64,000 nt of DNA from Diabrotica undecimpunctata (Eukaryota; Arthropoda; Insecta; Coleoptera; Chrysomelidae), in NCBI RefSeq assembly GCF_040954645.1, contig NC_092808.1, positions 18,543,383 to 18,607,382 on the forward strand, in the 5' to 3' direction. The notes under the pieces were generated by a model. The model saw only the letters and a program-made list of their open reading frames with translations. It made no database searches and was not told the origin of the DNA. How positions within the stretch are numbered: position 1 is the first letter of the stretch; each line of letters starts with the position of its first letter. Below, one piece after another: positions 47,015 through 58,215 of this stretch. A program made the translations under genes and the position numbers.

Positions 47015-47600
47015 TGTTTAGATATAAGAAAATGATTGAATAGCACATATTTTCAAATTAAATTCATTTATAAGTAACCGCATTAATAAAGAAACTAGTA
47101 AACAAATGAAACATTCTGTGAATATTTGGCATTCTTACAATTTCTGTATCATCAAAATCTGTCTTTCGTTTCTACGATTGGCTTTCCGCCAATAACTTGT
47201 ATGAAGTAAAAAGGTTCAAAAGGTCAAGTTCACAGCAGTTTTTTTATTTCGCGTTTCTCTGCAGCACCACTTTATGGCATAAATATGGCATTCGCAGAGT
47301 GTATGAATAAGCCTCATTTATTATTTTTTATTGAACAATATTCCTTTTAATAGAAAAAGCCGCAATCGAGCTGAAAGCTCGTCGTTTGAAAGGTAATTAT
47401 AATTTTTATAAAACGTCTGTTGAATTTATTTACAAAACGAAGTTTTATTAATTGTATGCATTAGTTACAAAAAATAGATAGATAAATAAATTAAAACAAA
47501 AATGTAGGTATTTATTTATTTATCTTTAGAAGTAAAACTTTGTGTTTATTGACTATTTCTCCCAGTGTATTGTATACCTATCACTAAATATGATCTTTCC
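47015..47600. other. non-coding
   Basis: No gene recognised. Confidence 0.45.
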
Positions 47601-47990
47601 GCTTCGGCGTTTCCTGACAGAATTTTGGCTCTAGTCTACCATAAACTACTGACTCACTATTATTATCAGAGCCTTTTAAACCTATTGTTTGTCCTTATTC
47701 TTATGCTTGTAAAAAGTTTTTAGATCATCCTGCCGTCATGTACATGGTATCCCCTGATTCCCATCTGTCCTTGGTTTTCATTTCAGTAGTTCCTGGGTCC
47801 ATCTTCTACCATTTATTCTTGCCACCTAGTCAGCCTTTTACCACTTACAGTTTACGTGACCTTTATATATCAGCTATATCCGTAGTTTTAGTTCTTAGAT
47901 CTTCGTTTTTGACACGTGCTGTTCTAAGCACAATTGTCAAACTGTACGAATTTTTATTTGTCAATCATCTGATATTTACAGTGTTGCTTT
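47600..47990 (-). pseudogene. degenerate LINE tail
   Basis: Minus-strand text across frames: EDLRTKTTDIADI, RINGRRWTQELLKWKPR-like, RQDDLKTF and a terminal KGSDN. These fit the LINE tail motif GRWTxxxLxWxPR...RGRPxxRWxDDL. Many stops; recognisable only by motif order. Confidence 0.5.
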
Positions 47991-48059
47991 CGAAGTCACT
48001 ATATTTATAACTAATTGACCCTACAGACGTTGTCCTGTCTAAGCTATATAAGTAAAAAA

Positions 48060-48500
48060 ATGAATATTATATGGCGTCAATTTGACTTGGACAATGCCGA
48101 AACACAATGCCGGTCTAACCGGTTAAGATAGTTAAAAATACTCCCAGCGATATTTTAAAAATAAAAATACTATGTTGTTCCATATCAAAAATTATCAGAC
48201 CAAAAAAATTTTTAGATCCTTAGACCCAAACATAACATAAAAAAATTAAAACAAGTTTTTTCGTTTTTTGACGACATCTTCGGTTCTAATCACGATAGAA
48301 ACTCATTCTCTCTTAATTTATAGAATATTTTATTGTCTACATTATGGTATTTGCTACAAAATTTTTGGCGAGAAATTAAAATTTTTGAACGCCTTTGAAA
48401 TTTTTAAATTTTTTTTAAAAAAACTGTCTCGAACGCCACTTCAAAAAAATATGTGTATTATTGGTTGAGTGTCTTTTCGCCATGATTTTTTTCAGATTGT
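48060..48500 (-). repeat. 413-bp repeat family, inverted single copy
   Basis: The reverse complement aligns with the tandem units at 55.2-55.9 kb: CCAATAATA, GGCGTTCGAGACAG, TTTCTCGCC, GTAGACAATAAAAT, TCGTCAAAAAACGAAAAAA, GGTCTAA, GGAACAACAT and CTTAACCGGTTAGACC. AT-rich, non-coding. Confidence 0.75.
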
Positions 48501-48599
48501 TATAGGAAGAATATCATGGTCAAAATAACGAAAGATCATTTTTTATGCATTTTTCATTGTTCTCTTTTAAATTATTTAGTATATATATGAATGTATATA

Positions 48600-49808
48600 C
48601 AGTATGATGCAAATGTATGGAATAAATTCATTATTTCAGAAACAGACGACTTTTAAAAACAATCTTAAAACACGTCAATTTTAATTTTTGAACGGCCATC
48701 AACTACTATATATGTGTTAGACATTACATCATCACTGTCGGCGTAATGACGTAATCGACGATTTTTTTAAATACAAACCGAGGTCACGCGACAGCTCATT
48801 TGAAATGTCTCCTTATCGCCTTTGCAACGATATAATAATTTGAATATTTATTTCTACAGGGTTAACCAAATTCGATGACTTCAGGTGCAATTTCCGTTCT
48901 GATGCGCCCGTCAACCCTTCTACATTATTTGGTCGATTTTGATGCACTCTGCTTAAATATCCCCACAAAAAAAGTCTAACGAAGTCAAATCTGGAGACCT
49001 TGGTGGCCATTCGATGGGCCCCCTTCTACCTAACCACCCATCTGGGAAAACGTTATTAAGGTAATTTCGTACCTCAACGCCGTAGTGTGGGGCAGCCCCA
49101 TCATGTTGGTATCATAAATCATTTCTATTTGGATAGCTGATTCAGCTGTGGCAACAGATAATCCTGAAGAAATTCTAGATAACGAGAAGCAGTTAAATTT
49201 TTCTCAAAAAAATATGGCCCTACAATTTGATTGTTTATAATGCCGGCCCAAAACATTCACCTTCTCCGGATATTGTGTCCTATACTCTTTCATCCAATGT
49301 GGATTTTCACTTGCCTAGTATCGATATGTCTGGCAATTTACTGTGGCGATATGACTGTTCAGCATAAAAGGCGTTTCATCAGATTATAATAGCATTGTTT
49401 ATTATCAATGTATTGTTTTTTTGAAACCTGCAAAAAACACTATTTTGTTTTATTCCGAGTGGCGTTTCTTAGTGTATTTTAGTTCAGTGTATGAATATTT
49501 ATTGTAATTCCATGTTACTTAACAAAGTTCATTATTTTGGTGAACCCTGTAGAAATAAATATTCAAGTGATTACATCGTTGTAAAGACGATAAGGAGACC
49601 TTTCAAATGAGCTGTCGCGTGACCTCGGTTTGTATTTAACAAAAATCGTCGATTACGCCATTACGCCGACACTGATGACGTAATGTCCAACACATAATAT
49701 GTCAGTTGATGGTCACTCAAAAATTAAAATTGACCTGTTTTAAGATTTTTTTTAGAAGTCGTCCGTTACTGAAATAATGAATTTATTCTATACATTTGCA
49801 TCATACTG
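48600..49808 (-). mobile_element. DD41D mariner relative with ~260-bp inverted ends (copy C)
   Basis: Inverted ends CAGTATGATGCAAATGTATG and GAATAAATTCATTATTTCAG (right end differs by a base or two) continue for about 260 bases. They are flanked by TA (48598-48599; 49809-49810), total 1209 bp. The inverted arms overlap the end of the transposase region, as in copies A and B. Confidence 0.88.
48813..49400 (-). pseudogene. DD41D transposase lacking the DNA-binding domain
   Basis: Minus strand: DETPFMLNSHIATVNCQTYR (first aspartate), stop, ASENPHWMKEYRTQYPEKVN, AGIINNQIVGPYFFEKNLTA, RYLEFLQDYLLPQLNQLSK, then QHDGAAPHYGVEVRNYLNNV (second aspartate), GWLGRRGPIEWPPRSPDLTS and LDFFLWGYL (third aspartate, 41 residues on), HQNRPNNVEGLTG. 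Frameshifts and stops occur, but all three catalytic residues are readable. The helix-turn-helix is deleted. Confidence 0.85.
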
Positions 49809-49810
49809 TA

Positions 49811-51318
49811 TATCTGTACCTCGGAAGAATACAACACTATGTTCATTTTCATAACTTTACAGGACAGCACCTTAATTTTTTTTTTAAAGTGTTTTAATAT
49901 TGAGATATTGGAACAATATTTTAATAGAACATTCTATTTATTGTTATTTACATAATGCATTTGTTATATTTAGAAAACAATTTTTTTTTCTATGTTTTTT
50001 AACCGTTTTAATGGCCATGGAGTTGCATCCCTCTAATAAAGTTATTGTAGTGTAAGCCTTAGTTTGGAGTATTCAATAACAACTACAATACTATAATTTA
50101 TTCAACCATACAATTTACCTTTACAAATACAAATAAACCACTGTCATCCTTCTGGATAGTCACTATTAGTATTACTAGTATGCTTTAAGTTTTTAAAAAA
50201 AATTATGACAAAATTTAGGAACATATGGCAGCAATGCCAATAGATCATTATACTTTTGTTGAGATATAGGTATTGAACTTTGTGACACCAGTTCACAAAT
50301 CTATTGACAATGTAAGGTATCGCCTTCGAAACCTAACAAGGTCATTCTCCTGGTTTTCATCATGAAAATTACTTTTCAAAAGAGTTCCCATGCTGTTTTT
50401 TTTACTTGCAGTTAAATACAGTTTGGCAGAAGAACTTGTTGTTTGTTAATGTCTCTTTTTATATTAATCAAAGGCGGATTTTGGTGTTTTGACATCATAC
50501 AAAGACCTATAATTTTTAAAATCTTCTAGTTCCGTATTATGTACAGTATATTTCATTGAGGTTTGTCTGACCAACTGCTGCATGCCCAGGGCGTTAAAAT
50601 AGAAATTTTGTTAAGTTTTTTTCTCTTTCGCTCTATCAGCGCATGGGCAGTGTCCGTTTCCATGCGGGTGTGATTCTTTAGTAGAAACTTCTAAGTGATG
50701 ATGATTCATTAAATGATCCAACTATTTCATTTAAACCAGTCAATTTACAGCAGATAATTGGTTATTTACTTGACAAATGACTTCCTGATATCGTCAATGC
50801 TTTCTATATGTTTTGTTGTCAACTAATTAAATCCAAGTACGTAATTCATTGCAAGTATTTGGTTCAAAGAATATTTTGAACGTCGGACGTCTAAAATTAC
50901 TGTTTTTTTGTGATTAGTCAATAACGAACCTGTCTTTAAAATGTATAAACTAGGTAAAAGAGGAAAATACAAAATAGAAAGTTGTTTTATGATTTGTATA
51001 TTAATTAAAATATTTGTATTGTTTCGTTGTATTTTCTAATATGATGTCAGTTTCGTTAATAGGAATTTCCATTTTGTTGTATATAATTTTGTTTTTATTA
51101 AATTCATTACATATATTTACCAGAGATTTACTTTGGTAGTTATACATAAAAGTTTGTACTGTGTTTTTCTTAGATATTTCGAATGCTTGTAGCTGTGTTT
51201 TTTAATTTAGTTAGAAAAGTTGTTTATATTAGTAAAGTATAACAATATCAAACATTAATAACATTGGATTGAGAGTACTTGTGTGTACTTTGCTAGTATA
51301 GCTATATGGCAACTCTAT
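49811..51318. other. 1.5 kb without recognisable gene
   Basis: AT-rich, no domain recognised on either strand. Confidence 0.5.
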
Positions 51319-51320
51319 TT

Positions 51321-51757
51321 TATTGGATTATTTTTATTATAAACATTTTGGTTACTGATTTTCATTTATTGAAACAACGAATCCTGAAAATATTGTTGAA
51401 AATCGAACGGATATTCTACCGAGGCTCATACAAGGATTATTCAATCCATAAACTTCTGAGTGATGATTTTTACCTAAGGATACTGATTGAATATCTAAAA
51501 GAAACACATAATAATGCTAACATTTTTATTCTGGCCGTATTTATTGGATTATTGTTATTATAAATATTTTGGTTACTGATTTTCATTTATTGAAACAACA
51601 AATCCTGAAAACATTGTTGAAAATCGAACTGATATTCTACCGAGGCTCATACAAGGATTGAATAAACTTCTGAGTGATGATTTTTACCTAAGGATACTTA
51701 TTGAGTATCTAAATAAAACACGTAATAATGCTAACATTTTTATTCTGGCCGTACCGG
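51321..51757. repeat. two-copy tandem duplication, ~220-bp unit
   Basis: The block TATTGGATTATT..TTATTATAAA at 51321 repeats at 51541. Both run through CATTTATTGAAACAAC, CTACCGAGGCTCATACAAGG, TAACATTTTTATTCTGGCCG. The second copy lacks about 13 bases after CAAGGATT. No coding function seen. Confidence 0.92.
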
Positions 51758-51849
51758 CCATAGCATGATTTCTTCTATCTCACTGCCAGGAATGACGGTA
51801 TCTGTCCATTTCAGTAATGCAGATCCGATTTCATTTCCACCACGAGTAG

Positions 51850-52179
51850 TTAATCATAACTTTTGTCTATATCAGACTCATCTTCTTCATCAAAACTCAA
51901 GGCATCTCTAGTAATATGATCTTCATTTAAAACATCATTGCTTGATGTATTACTTAATTCTGAAATAAAACTAGGCTAATAACATTGGTTGTAGAATATT
52001 TAATAATATTGATAGTTTAAGGTTGGTATCAAATCACTACATTAACTTTTTGAGGTTTTGTTTTTTAATGATTTAAAAATAATGAGCAAAAAAGGTAGCT
52101 TACCTGTAAATGCAATAGAAGAATTCGCCGAACTTTTCAGTAGTTCAAGAATCTTCCTCCCTCGAGAATTATGGTACAT
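51850..52179 (-). pseudogene. two-exon N-terminus of a Sola-like transposase
   Basis: Exon 1 (52179-52104): MYHNSRGRKILELLKSSANS. Donor CTTAC|CTGT in plus-strand view, acceptor at 51960. Exon 2 (51959-51850): ELSNTSSNDVLNEDHITRDA, LSFDEEDESDIDKSYD, stop. The joined frame is 61 residues with consistent phase. The SRGRKILEL start followed by a serine/acidic region resembles the start of transposases related to the one at 16.7-18.5 kb. The rest is missing. It ends beside the tandem duplication. Confidence 0.45.
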
Positions 52180-52204
52180 TATTCTTATTAGAATAAACAC
52201 ACTA

Positions 52205-52440
52205 TAAATGGCAAAAGTACTATTATTAGATCACTAACAGTCTATCTGTCATCATAGAAATATGTAACACTATGTGCGGCGGTAATTCACATGCGTAGAG
52301 AAATAAATCATTCCAAGTCCACATGGTGTTCTATCCCGCTATGTAAGTGATAAAACTTGATTATTAGTGTGTAAAAATGTCGAAATTGGAAAAATTGGAA
52401 AAATTGGATATAGTGCCGTATCCTTCCAAAGTACAGATAT
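52205..52440. other. non-coding; flank of the Sola-like insertion
   Basis: AT-rich with a short AAAATTGG direct repeat near 52380-52415. No gene. Confidence 0.5.
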
Positions 52441-52447
52441 ATTATAT

Positions 52448-55095
52448 GAGTCCGCTAGATGCAAAACTCTGTATTTGCAAAAATTGTAAAAATTGAGTTT
52501 TAGCTGACAGTTATTTGTCACATGTTATAGCTACCTGCTGATGTAGAAATTCAGCAGCAAAGTAAGGTATTTACTAAGAAAAAGGCATTAGAAATCTTGA
52601 ATCAGACGCAAAACTCTGTATTTGTCAGCCTATGCCAGTTGCATAACTGTGTAATTGCAATTGGCCAATCGCTTACATTGTTTGAGTCACATGACACGTC
52701 TCATGTGCACATGTCAATTATTCCATCATTCGCCATTACCGGTTTCACTGTTTGTTATTTGAGTACTAAAAACACCAAGTGTATTGCAAATCATTAACAT
52801 TATGGATCTTCATGTGCATATTAGACCTTGTGAAAAAGGAAAAGGGAGAAAACGAGTTGTACAAACAGAAAAATGGAAACGAAATGTAATGAAACTTAAG
52901 AGGTAAGAGGTGTCTACAATTAACTAGATAGGTTTGGGACTTATTGTCAATATTTTTAGGCATAAACCTAAGGATTTACCCGGTTTTCTTACCTGTAACC
53001 ATACAAAGAAAGTGTATTGTTGTATAGATTTAAAGATGCGAGACATTCAGCGTTTCCATAATAATCTGTATTCAACAACTGACAAAATAAAACAAGATAT
53101 TTTTTTGCTCAAATTTTGTGAAGGTCAAAAGCCCAAGAGATCAGGTACAAACCTACATGGAATTTCAATTAAATATTTTGTTCCTACAGTAGAGGGTGGA
53201 CTTTTAAGAGTATGCAAGACAGCATTTCTTGGAATAACTCATTTAAGTTCTGAAAGAATAGAGCGTGTTGTAAGAACGTTTGTTATCCGGGGTGAAATAC
53301 CAAAAGAGAGAAGAGGGGGAGATACAACAAAAGGTAGATTTGATCCAATAAAATTATCTATCCAAACATTTATGGGGCGTTTGAACGGTGCAGAGAGTCA
53401 TTATAATAGAGGACGATCAACTAGATTGTATTTACCATGTGATCTGAATTTTACAAAGCTTTACAGAATGTATTGTCAACGTCATCCACATCATTCCGTA
53501 AAGTTATCATATTTCCGAACATACGTTAATGAACACTACAACATATCATTCGGCACTCCCTTAGTAAATGCTTGTTCTACGTGTCTCAGAGCGAAGGAAA
53601 TTTTGAGAAAAGAAAATTCAGAAGAAGAAAAGTTAAAGGTTATAACAGAGCAGAGAGTTCATACGTTAAGAGCTAAAGCCTTTTATTCTTTGTTAAAAAA
53701 TGAATCAAATCATAACATACAAATATTTTCTTTTGATTGTCAAAAAAATCTTTCTTTGCCAAAGCTTCCCGACCAGGCGGCTTATTTCTCACAGCAAATA
53801 AATTTTTATAATTTCACCATCGTGGCTGGAAATTCGAAATTCCATCTTTCTTCTGCAAATGTGACGTCATATGTGTGGCTGGAGTTTGAACATCCAAAAG
53901 ATTCAAATGCTGTTGCCTCTGCTGTACATGATACTCTCATAAAATTCAACTTTAAAAATTAAATCGAAAAAGTTCACCTATTTGCAGATGGATGTGGTGG
54001 ACAGAACAAAAATAGCACGATGATGTCTATGATAATCTACTGGTTGGTTTATGAAGCACCTGGTCACATCAAGGAAGTGGAGTTTACGTTTCCTGTTGTT
54101 GGTCATTCCTTTTTGCCACCAGATAGGATTTTCGGTATGATAGAAAGGGAGATAAAAAAGAAGAACGTTGTAATAAACAGAAAAGAATATGAAGACATAA
54201 TTGGAAAACACTCAAAGGTGCTGAAACTTGGTAAAGACTGGCAGATATCAGACTGGAGAAAGACGAGTGACGTTGTTGTTAAAAAACTTTCCCAGTGGCA
54301 TTTTAAATGTAATGCAACGAAACGATTTATATTTTCTAAGGACAAAGATTATATGGCTACGGTAAGGGGGGAAATATTTTATCGTGCTGACATAGGGTTC
54401 AGCAAGTCTATAATACGAAAAGGGAAAAAGATTTCTTTATTGAAACCAAAGTTACAACAGATTGGATGTTCATTGAAAGGAGATAAATCGTCCATAGGCA
54501 CTCTCCTTAGAAACCATTTTGGTGTAAATTGGAGAGACCAGCCGGATCTCAAATTTTATAAAATTATAGATACTCGCGTACAAGCAAATAATCAAGAGAG
54601 TGCTGCAGAAAATGACCATATTGATGATGAGGACCCAGAGGAACTTAGAGTTTAGGAATTAATATAAATATATACATATTATAATTTGTAATACCTTTTG
54701 TACTTTGGATAAAAATAAACTTCACTAAAAGTTTACTTCCACATGCTTTCTTCCTTATTCCTAACACACTAGGTTTAGAAAACAGACTAATATAACAACC
54801 ACTAATATCGTTAATGGTTGACTATTATCATGTATTTGCAAATGTTAGTTGCATAAATCTGTATTTACATAGTTCACTTGCAAAACTCGGTATTTTCAAA
54901 TTTTTCTTCCTTTTCTAGCAAACCCAATAACTTTTCTAAGAAAAAAATCATTATATTTTACCTAATAAAGCATTTATCTATCACAAAAAAGTGCCATTTA
55001 TTATGTCTAAGGTTTTTTGCAAAATTTATCAATTTTTTGCAAATAACTCAGTTTGACTTATACAGTAAATACAAAGTTTTGCATCTAGCGGACTC
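52448..55095 (+). mobile_element. Sola-like transposon, 2648 bp, nearly intact
   Basis: Ends GAGTCCGCTAGATGCAAAAC at left and its complement at right (first ~30 bases nearly identical: ...TCTGTATTTGC against ...TTTGTATTTAC), flanked by ATAT on both sides (52444-52447; 55096-55099), a 4-bp duplication. The subterminal motif GCAAAACTCTGTATTTG recurs at 52606 and, as variants, at 52640 and 54838-54900; these are candidate transposase-binding sites. It contains one two-exon transposase gene with a single in-frame stop. Confidence 0.88.
52802..54655 (+). pseudogene. Sola-like transposase, complete except one stop codon
   Basis: Exon 1 52802-52902 (MDLHVHIRPCEKGKGRKRVV), a 57-bp intron with GTAAGA donor and TTTTTAG acceptor, exon 2 from 52960. 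598 residues if the TAA at codon 368 (53960-53962) is ignored. Order: CxxxxKKVYCCIDL, RSGTNLHG, GESHY-like NGAESHYNRGRSTRLYLP, LNFTKLYRMYCQ, CSTCLRAKE, then IFSFDCQKNLSLPKLP (first aspartate ~293), TSYVWLEFEHPKDSNAVAS, HLFADGCGGQNKNSTMM (second, ~377), VVGHSFLPPDRIFGMIEREI (D ~422, E ~429), C-terminus to 54655. No frameshift. The family name is inferred from the 4-bp duplication and motif order. Confidence 0.85.
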
Positions 55096-55194
55096 ATATA
55101 TTACCATATATTTAAAAAACCCTAACATCGAAGTAAAACACTGTTGTAATTGGTATATTTATTTAAAATTTAATAAAAATATGAAAGGTAAATT

Positions 55195-55900
55195 TTAGTT
55201 ATCAGTAAAAAAACGAAAAAACACATTTTTTTTTCAGGTTATGTTTGGGTTTAGGGGTCTAAAAACTTTTTTGGTCTAGTACTTTATGACGTGGAACAAC
55301 ATGTTATCTTAACCGGCTAGACCAAAAATAATTTTTGTTATTTTGATCATGATGCCTCACCTATATAAATCCCGAAAAAAATCATGGAAATAGTTTAAAA
55401 CTCAACCAATAATATATAAATATTTATTTGGAGTGGCATGCGACACCGTTTTTTTAAAGGAATTTTAAAAATTTCGAAAGCTTTCAAAAATTTGAATTTC
55501 TCGCCAACAATTTTGTTAAAAATACTATCATGTAGACAATAAAATACCCTACAAAATACAAAAAAGAATAAGTTCCTTTGATGATTAAAACCAAAGATAT
55601 CGTCAAAAAAAAACGAAAAAATTTTAATTTTTTTTCGTGGTCTTATTTAAATAAGACACTTTTAAATATAGAACAACATGGTATTTTTATTTTTGAAATA
55701 TTGTGGAGGGAATTTTACCGTCTTAACCGGCTAGACCGAAAATTATTTTTCGTTATTTTGAGTGTGATGCCCCACCTATAAAAATCTAAAAGAAGTCATG
55801 GAGATAATTTGACAGCTTACCAATAATATAATATATTTTTTGGAATGGCGTTCGAGATAGTTTTTTTTTAAACGAATTTCGATATTTAAGAGAAAATGTC
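55195..55900 (+). repeat. 413-bp tandem repeat, end of one unit, one full unit, start of a third
   Basis: TCTTAACCGGCTAGACC occurs near 55307 and 55720, 413 bases apart. It is followed each time by (A/G)AAAAT(A/T)ATTTTT(G/C)GTTATTTTG, GATGCC(T/C)CACCTAT and CCAATAATAT, and preceded by GAACAACATG. Units are roughly 75-80% alike by eye. A further copy lies inverted at 48.1 kb. Non-coding; a dispersed repeat or satellite monomer. Confidence 0.8.
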
Positions 55901-56054
55901 TCGCAAAACAGTAAAACAAAAAACAAAATAGGTATATCGATGGAAGGCCTGCACCGTACTAAACACGACCAATAGTCAGAAATAGGTACGTATATATGGT
56001 TGCCTTTCATCGATATACCTATTTTGTTTTTGTTTTCCTGTTTTGCGAGACATG
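55897..56054. repeat. long hairpin, ~50-bp arms
   Basis: The left arm (TGTCTCGCAAAACAG, then AACAAAATAGGTATATCGA, TGGAAGGC) pairs with the right arm ending CTGTTTTGCGAGACA. The loop is about 53 bases. It begins where the third 413-bp unit breaks off. Confidence 0.88.
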
Positions 56055-57238
56055 CCATTACATTTTATTTTTATTATTCACTGACCATTTTAAATCGACA
56101 ATTCTCGTCTACCTATTTTATTCGGCTTTTTATTGTTATTAAAGCTGATAATTTCAGCAAATTTTAATATCGTTTATTTAAAATAATTTTAATATAATAC
56201 TAGTTATTTTATCCTAATGGAAATATATAAATTAATATTTTACATAACTAGTTTGGAATCATTTAACAGATGGTGAATATTTTAGTAATTAAAATAAAAT
56301 AAATACACAATATAAATTTGTTTTATTGGGCAAATATTTAACATCAAAGTATTGTTTTATAAAAAACGTTTATTTTTATACTAGCTAATATGTTATAATA
56401 CTACGCCAGTCAGATAGCCAAGCGGGCCAGGCGGACGGTACTGTTCAAACTTTAGGTAGAAAACAAAAATATAAATAAAATCTAAATGGATCTGCAAATT
56501 ACACTAGAATACGCTAGTGTATGGGATTGGCCTATGGGTGAGCAATATGACAATATATTTTGTTGTAGCTTGGTATTACTTACTTTATAGATCCCTATCG
56601 GACGAGCATGTACGCCAAAAAACACTTTTGATTTCTATAGAACTTTGGTTACCTTTTAATTCTTATCTTAGTCTGAATAATCTTTAACATTTCTTGTGTT
56701 TCTTCTCTCTACAATGGCAATACAGCCTAAATCGAGGCGTAGCCTTGACTTTGGCTATGCTTCCAACCTTGCCGATCCCGCGCCGATCTTCACCAAGTTT
56801 TCACGTCTAGCAAATTTTGCACGTCCGCTGCCATTCTTATCTTTATAAAAATGCATCAATTTCAACGTTCTTCAATCTTCAATCTTCTATTTTTATAATT
56901 TTTAAGACTTCTGTAACATTTTGTCACATCTTTGCCACCAATGCTTACAAGATGCTATTAACTAGGTATTTAACACAAAACTAAATGAGCTGATGAACGA
57001 CCGACCGAACCATGTGTTCAGCTGTACGATTTATGGGTAGTAAAAAAAAGAGTTATTATGAAAGCAAAGTCACTTTAATTTCTAAGAAAATTATAAAGAC
57101 GTGACCAATCTTCGATACAGAATTTTATTAAATGTTATGTAAAAATTGTTATCAAATCAAACCGAAACAATCGAAATAATAGCACCATACTATCACTTTA
57201 TATTGTTAGCATACTGAAAATGTTTTCCTATTAATATA
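56055..57238. other. non-coding; possible SINE head
   Basis: No gene recognised. At 56405-56450, AGTCAGATAGCCAAGCGGGC resembles a tRNA 5' end with box A (TAGCCAAGCGG), followed by TGTTCAAACT, which weakly resembles a box B but is too close. Perhaps a truncated tRNA-derived SINE. Confidence 0.35.
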
Positions 57239-57239
57239 T

Positions 57240-57515
57240 GGGATGAGTCATATGAAACTGTACATACTTTAATTTCGTATGGCGACCCCTATGGGAATGT
57301 TAAATGGCCACCAATAAAAAGTATCTGCTACCATAATTTCATAATATACAGGGTGAGCTGTAAATTTTGACTGAGTTTTCATCAAAAGAACTATCAGTCA
57401 AAATTCAGAAGTCGCCCTGTATATTATTAAACTAAGACACTTTTTAATAGACATCTGACATTCCGCATACAAGGCAGGTATATGTACAGTTTCTCATGAC
57501 TAACTCAATGTAGTA
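57240..57515. mobile_element. palindromic MITE with inner hairpin
   Basis: The inner arms TATACAGGG(T/C)GA and AATTTTGACTGA pair with their complements across 57351-57430. Outer blocks ATGAAACTGTACATA (57253) and TATGTACAGTTTCTCAT (57480-57500) also pair, as do GGAATGT / ACATTCC-type blocks. The whole ~270-bp segment therefore folds back on itself. No coding. Confidence 0.75.
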
Positions 57516-57766
57516 CTATCATATTTGTACAATTTGGCAAATATTCTGTATATTTTACTGCTTTTGTTTTTTTCGCTTAAAATCTGTGTTATAGTTAATA
57601 TGCAAAATACAAAAATATATAAAATTTAGGAGAAATATATGGGTTATAAAATTTGACGGTCAAACAATTCAGATTTTTTTCTTATAACCGTTACAAAAAT
57701 TTTTCTACCAATTAACAAAAATAATTATTGAAACAACTTACAAAGAAGTGAAGATTTCTGATCTTC

Positions 57767-57995
57767 TTCTTCAAGTGCCCTGTCCGTTGCGAACGTTGGC
57801 TATTAACATGGCAATTCTGATCTTATTTGCGGCGCTTCTGAATAGTTCGACCGATGTGAGCCCGAACCACTTCCTCAGATTTTGGAGCCACGAGTGTCTT
57901 CTCCTGCCTGGCCCACGCTTACTGTCTATTTTTCCCTGGACAATCAATTGCAGTAGACGGTACTTATCGTGTCTTAATATGATCTCAATCTCTGA
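57767..57995 (-). pseudogene. LINE family A 3' end
   Basis: The minus strand has about 70 codons without a stop: [68 protein letters not shown], stop, then AAGAAGAAG. Same tail as the copies at 4.6, 15.8, 19.3 and 62.2 kb. No ATG, because the copy is truncated. Confidence 0.85.
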
Positions 57996-58215
57996 TCTAT
58001 GAGGGTATATTTTATTTTATTATTAAAATATTTAAAAGGATTACAAAGTTTTTCCAAGTGATACAGCCAATCATTCTGAACATTTTCAAGCACTCTATCT
58101 GCCTCATCGATAACTAAAAACTCCAAATTTCGTAAACTGAATCCTTTAGTCACTTTTAAGTGATCTACAAGTCCACAAGGAATCTACTCCTGTATTTGGC
58201 TGTATACCATATATT

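Noticed and set aside
56405..56450. tRNA gene
   Set aside because: Only a box A-like stretch; no cloverleaf or correctly spaced box B.
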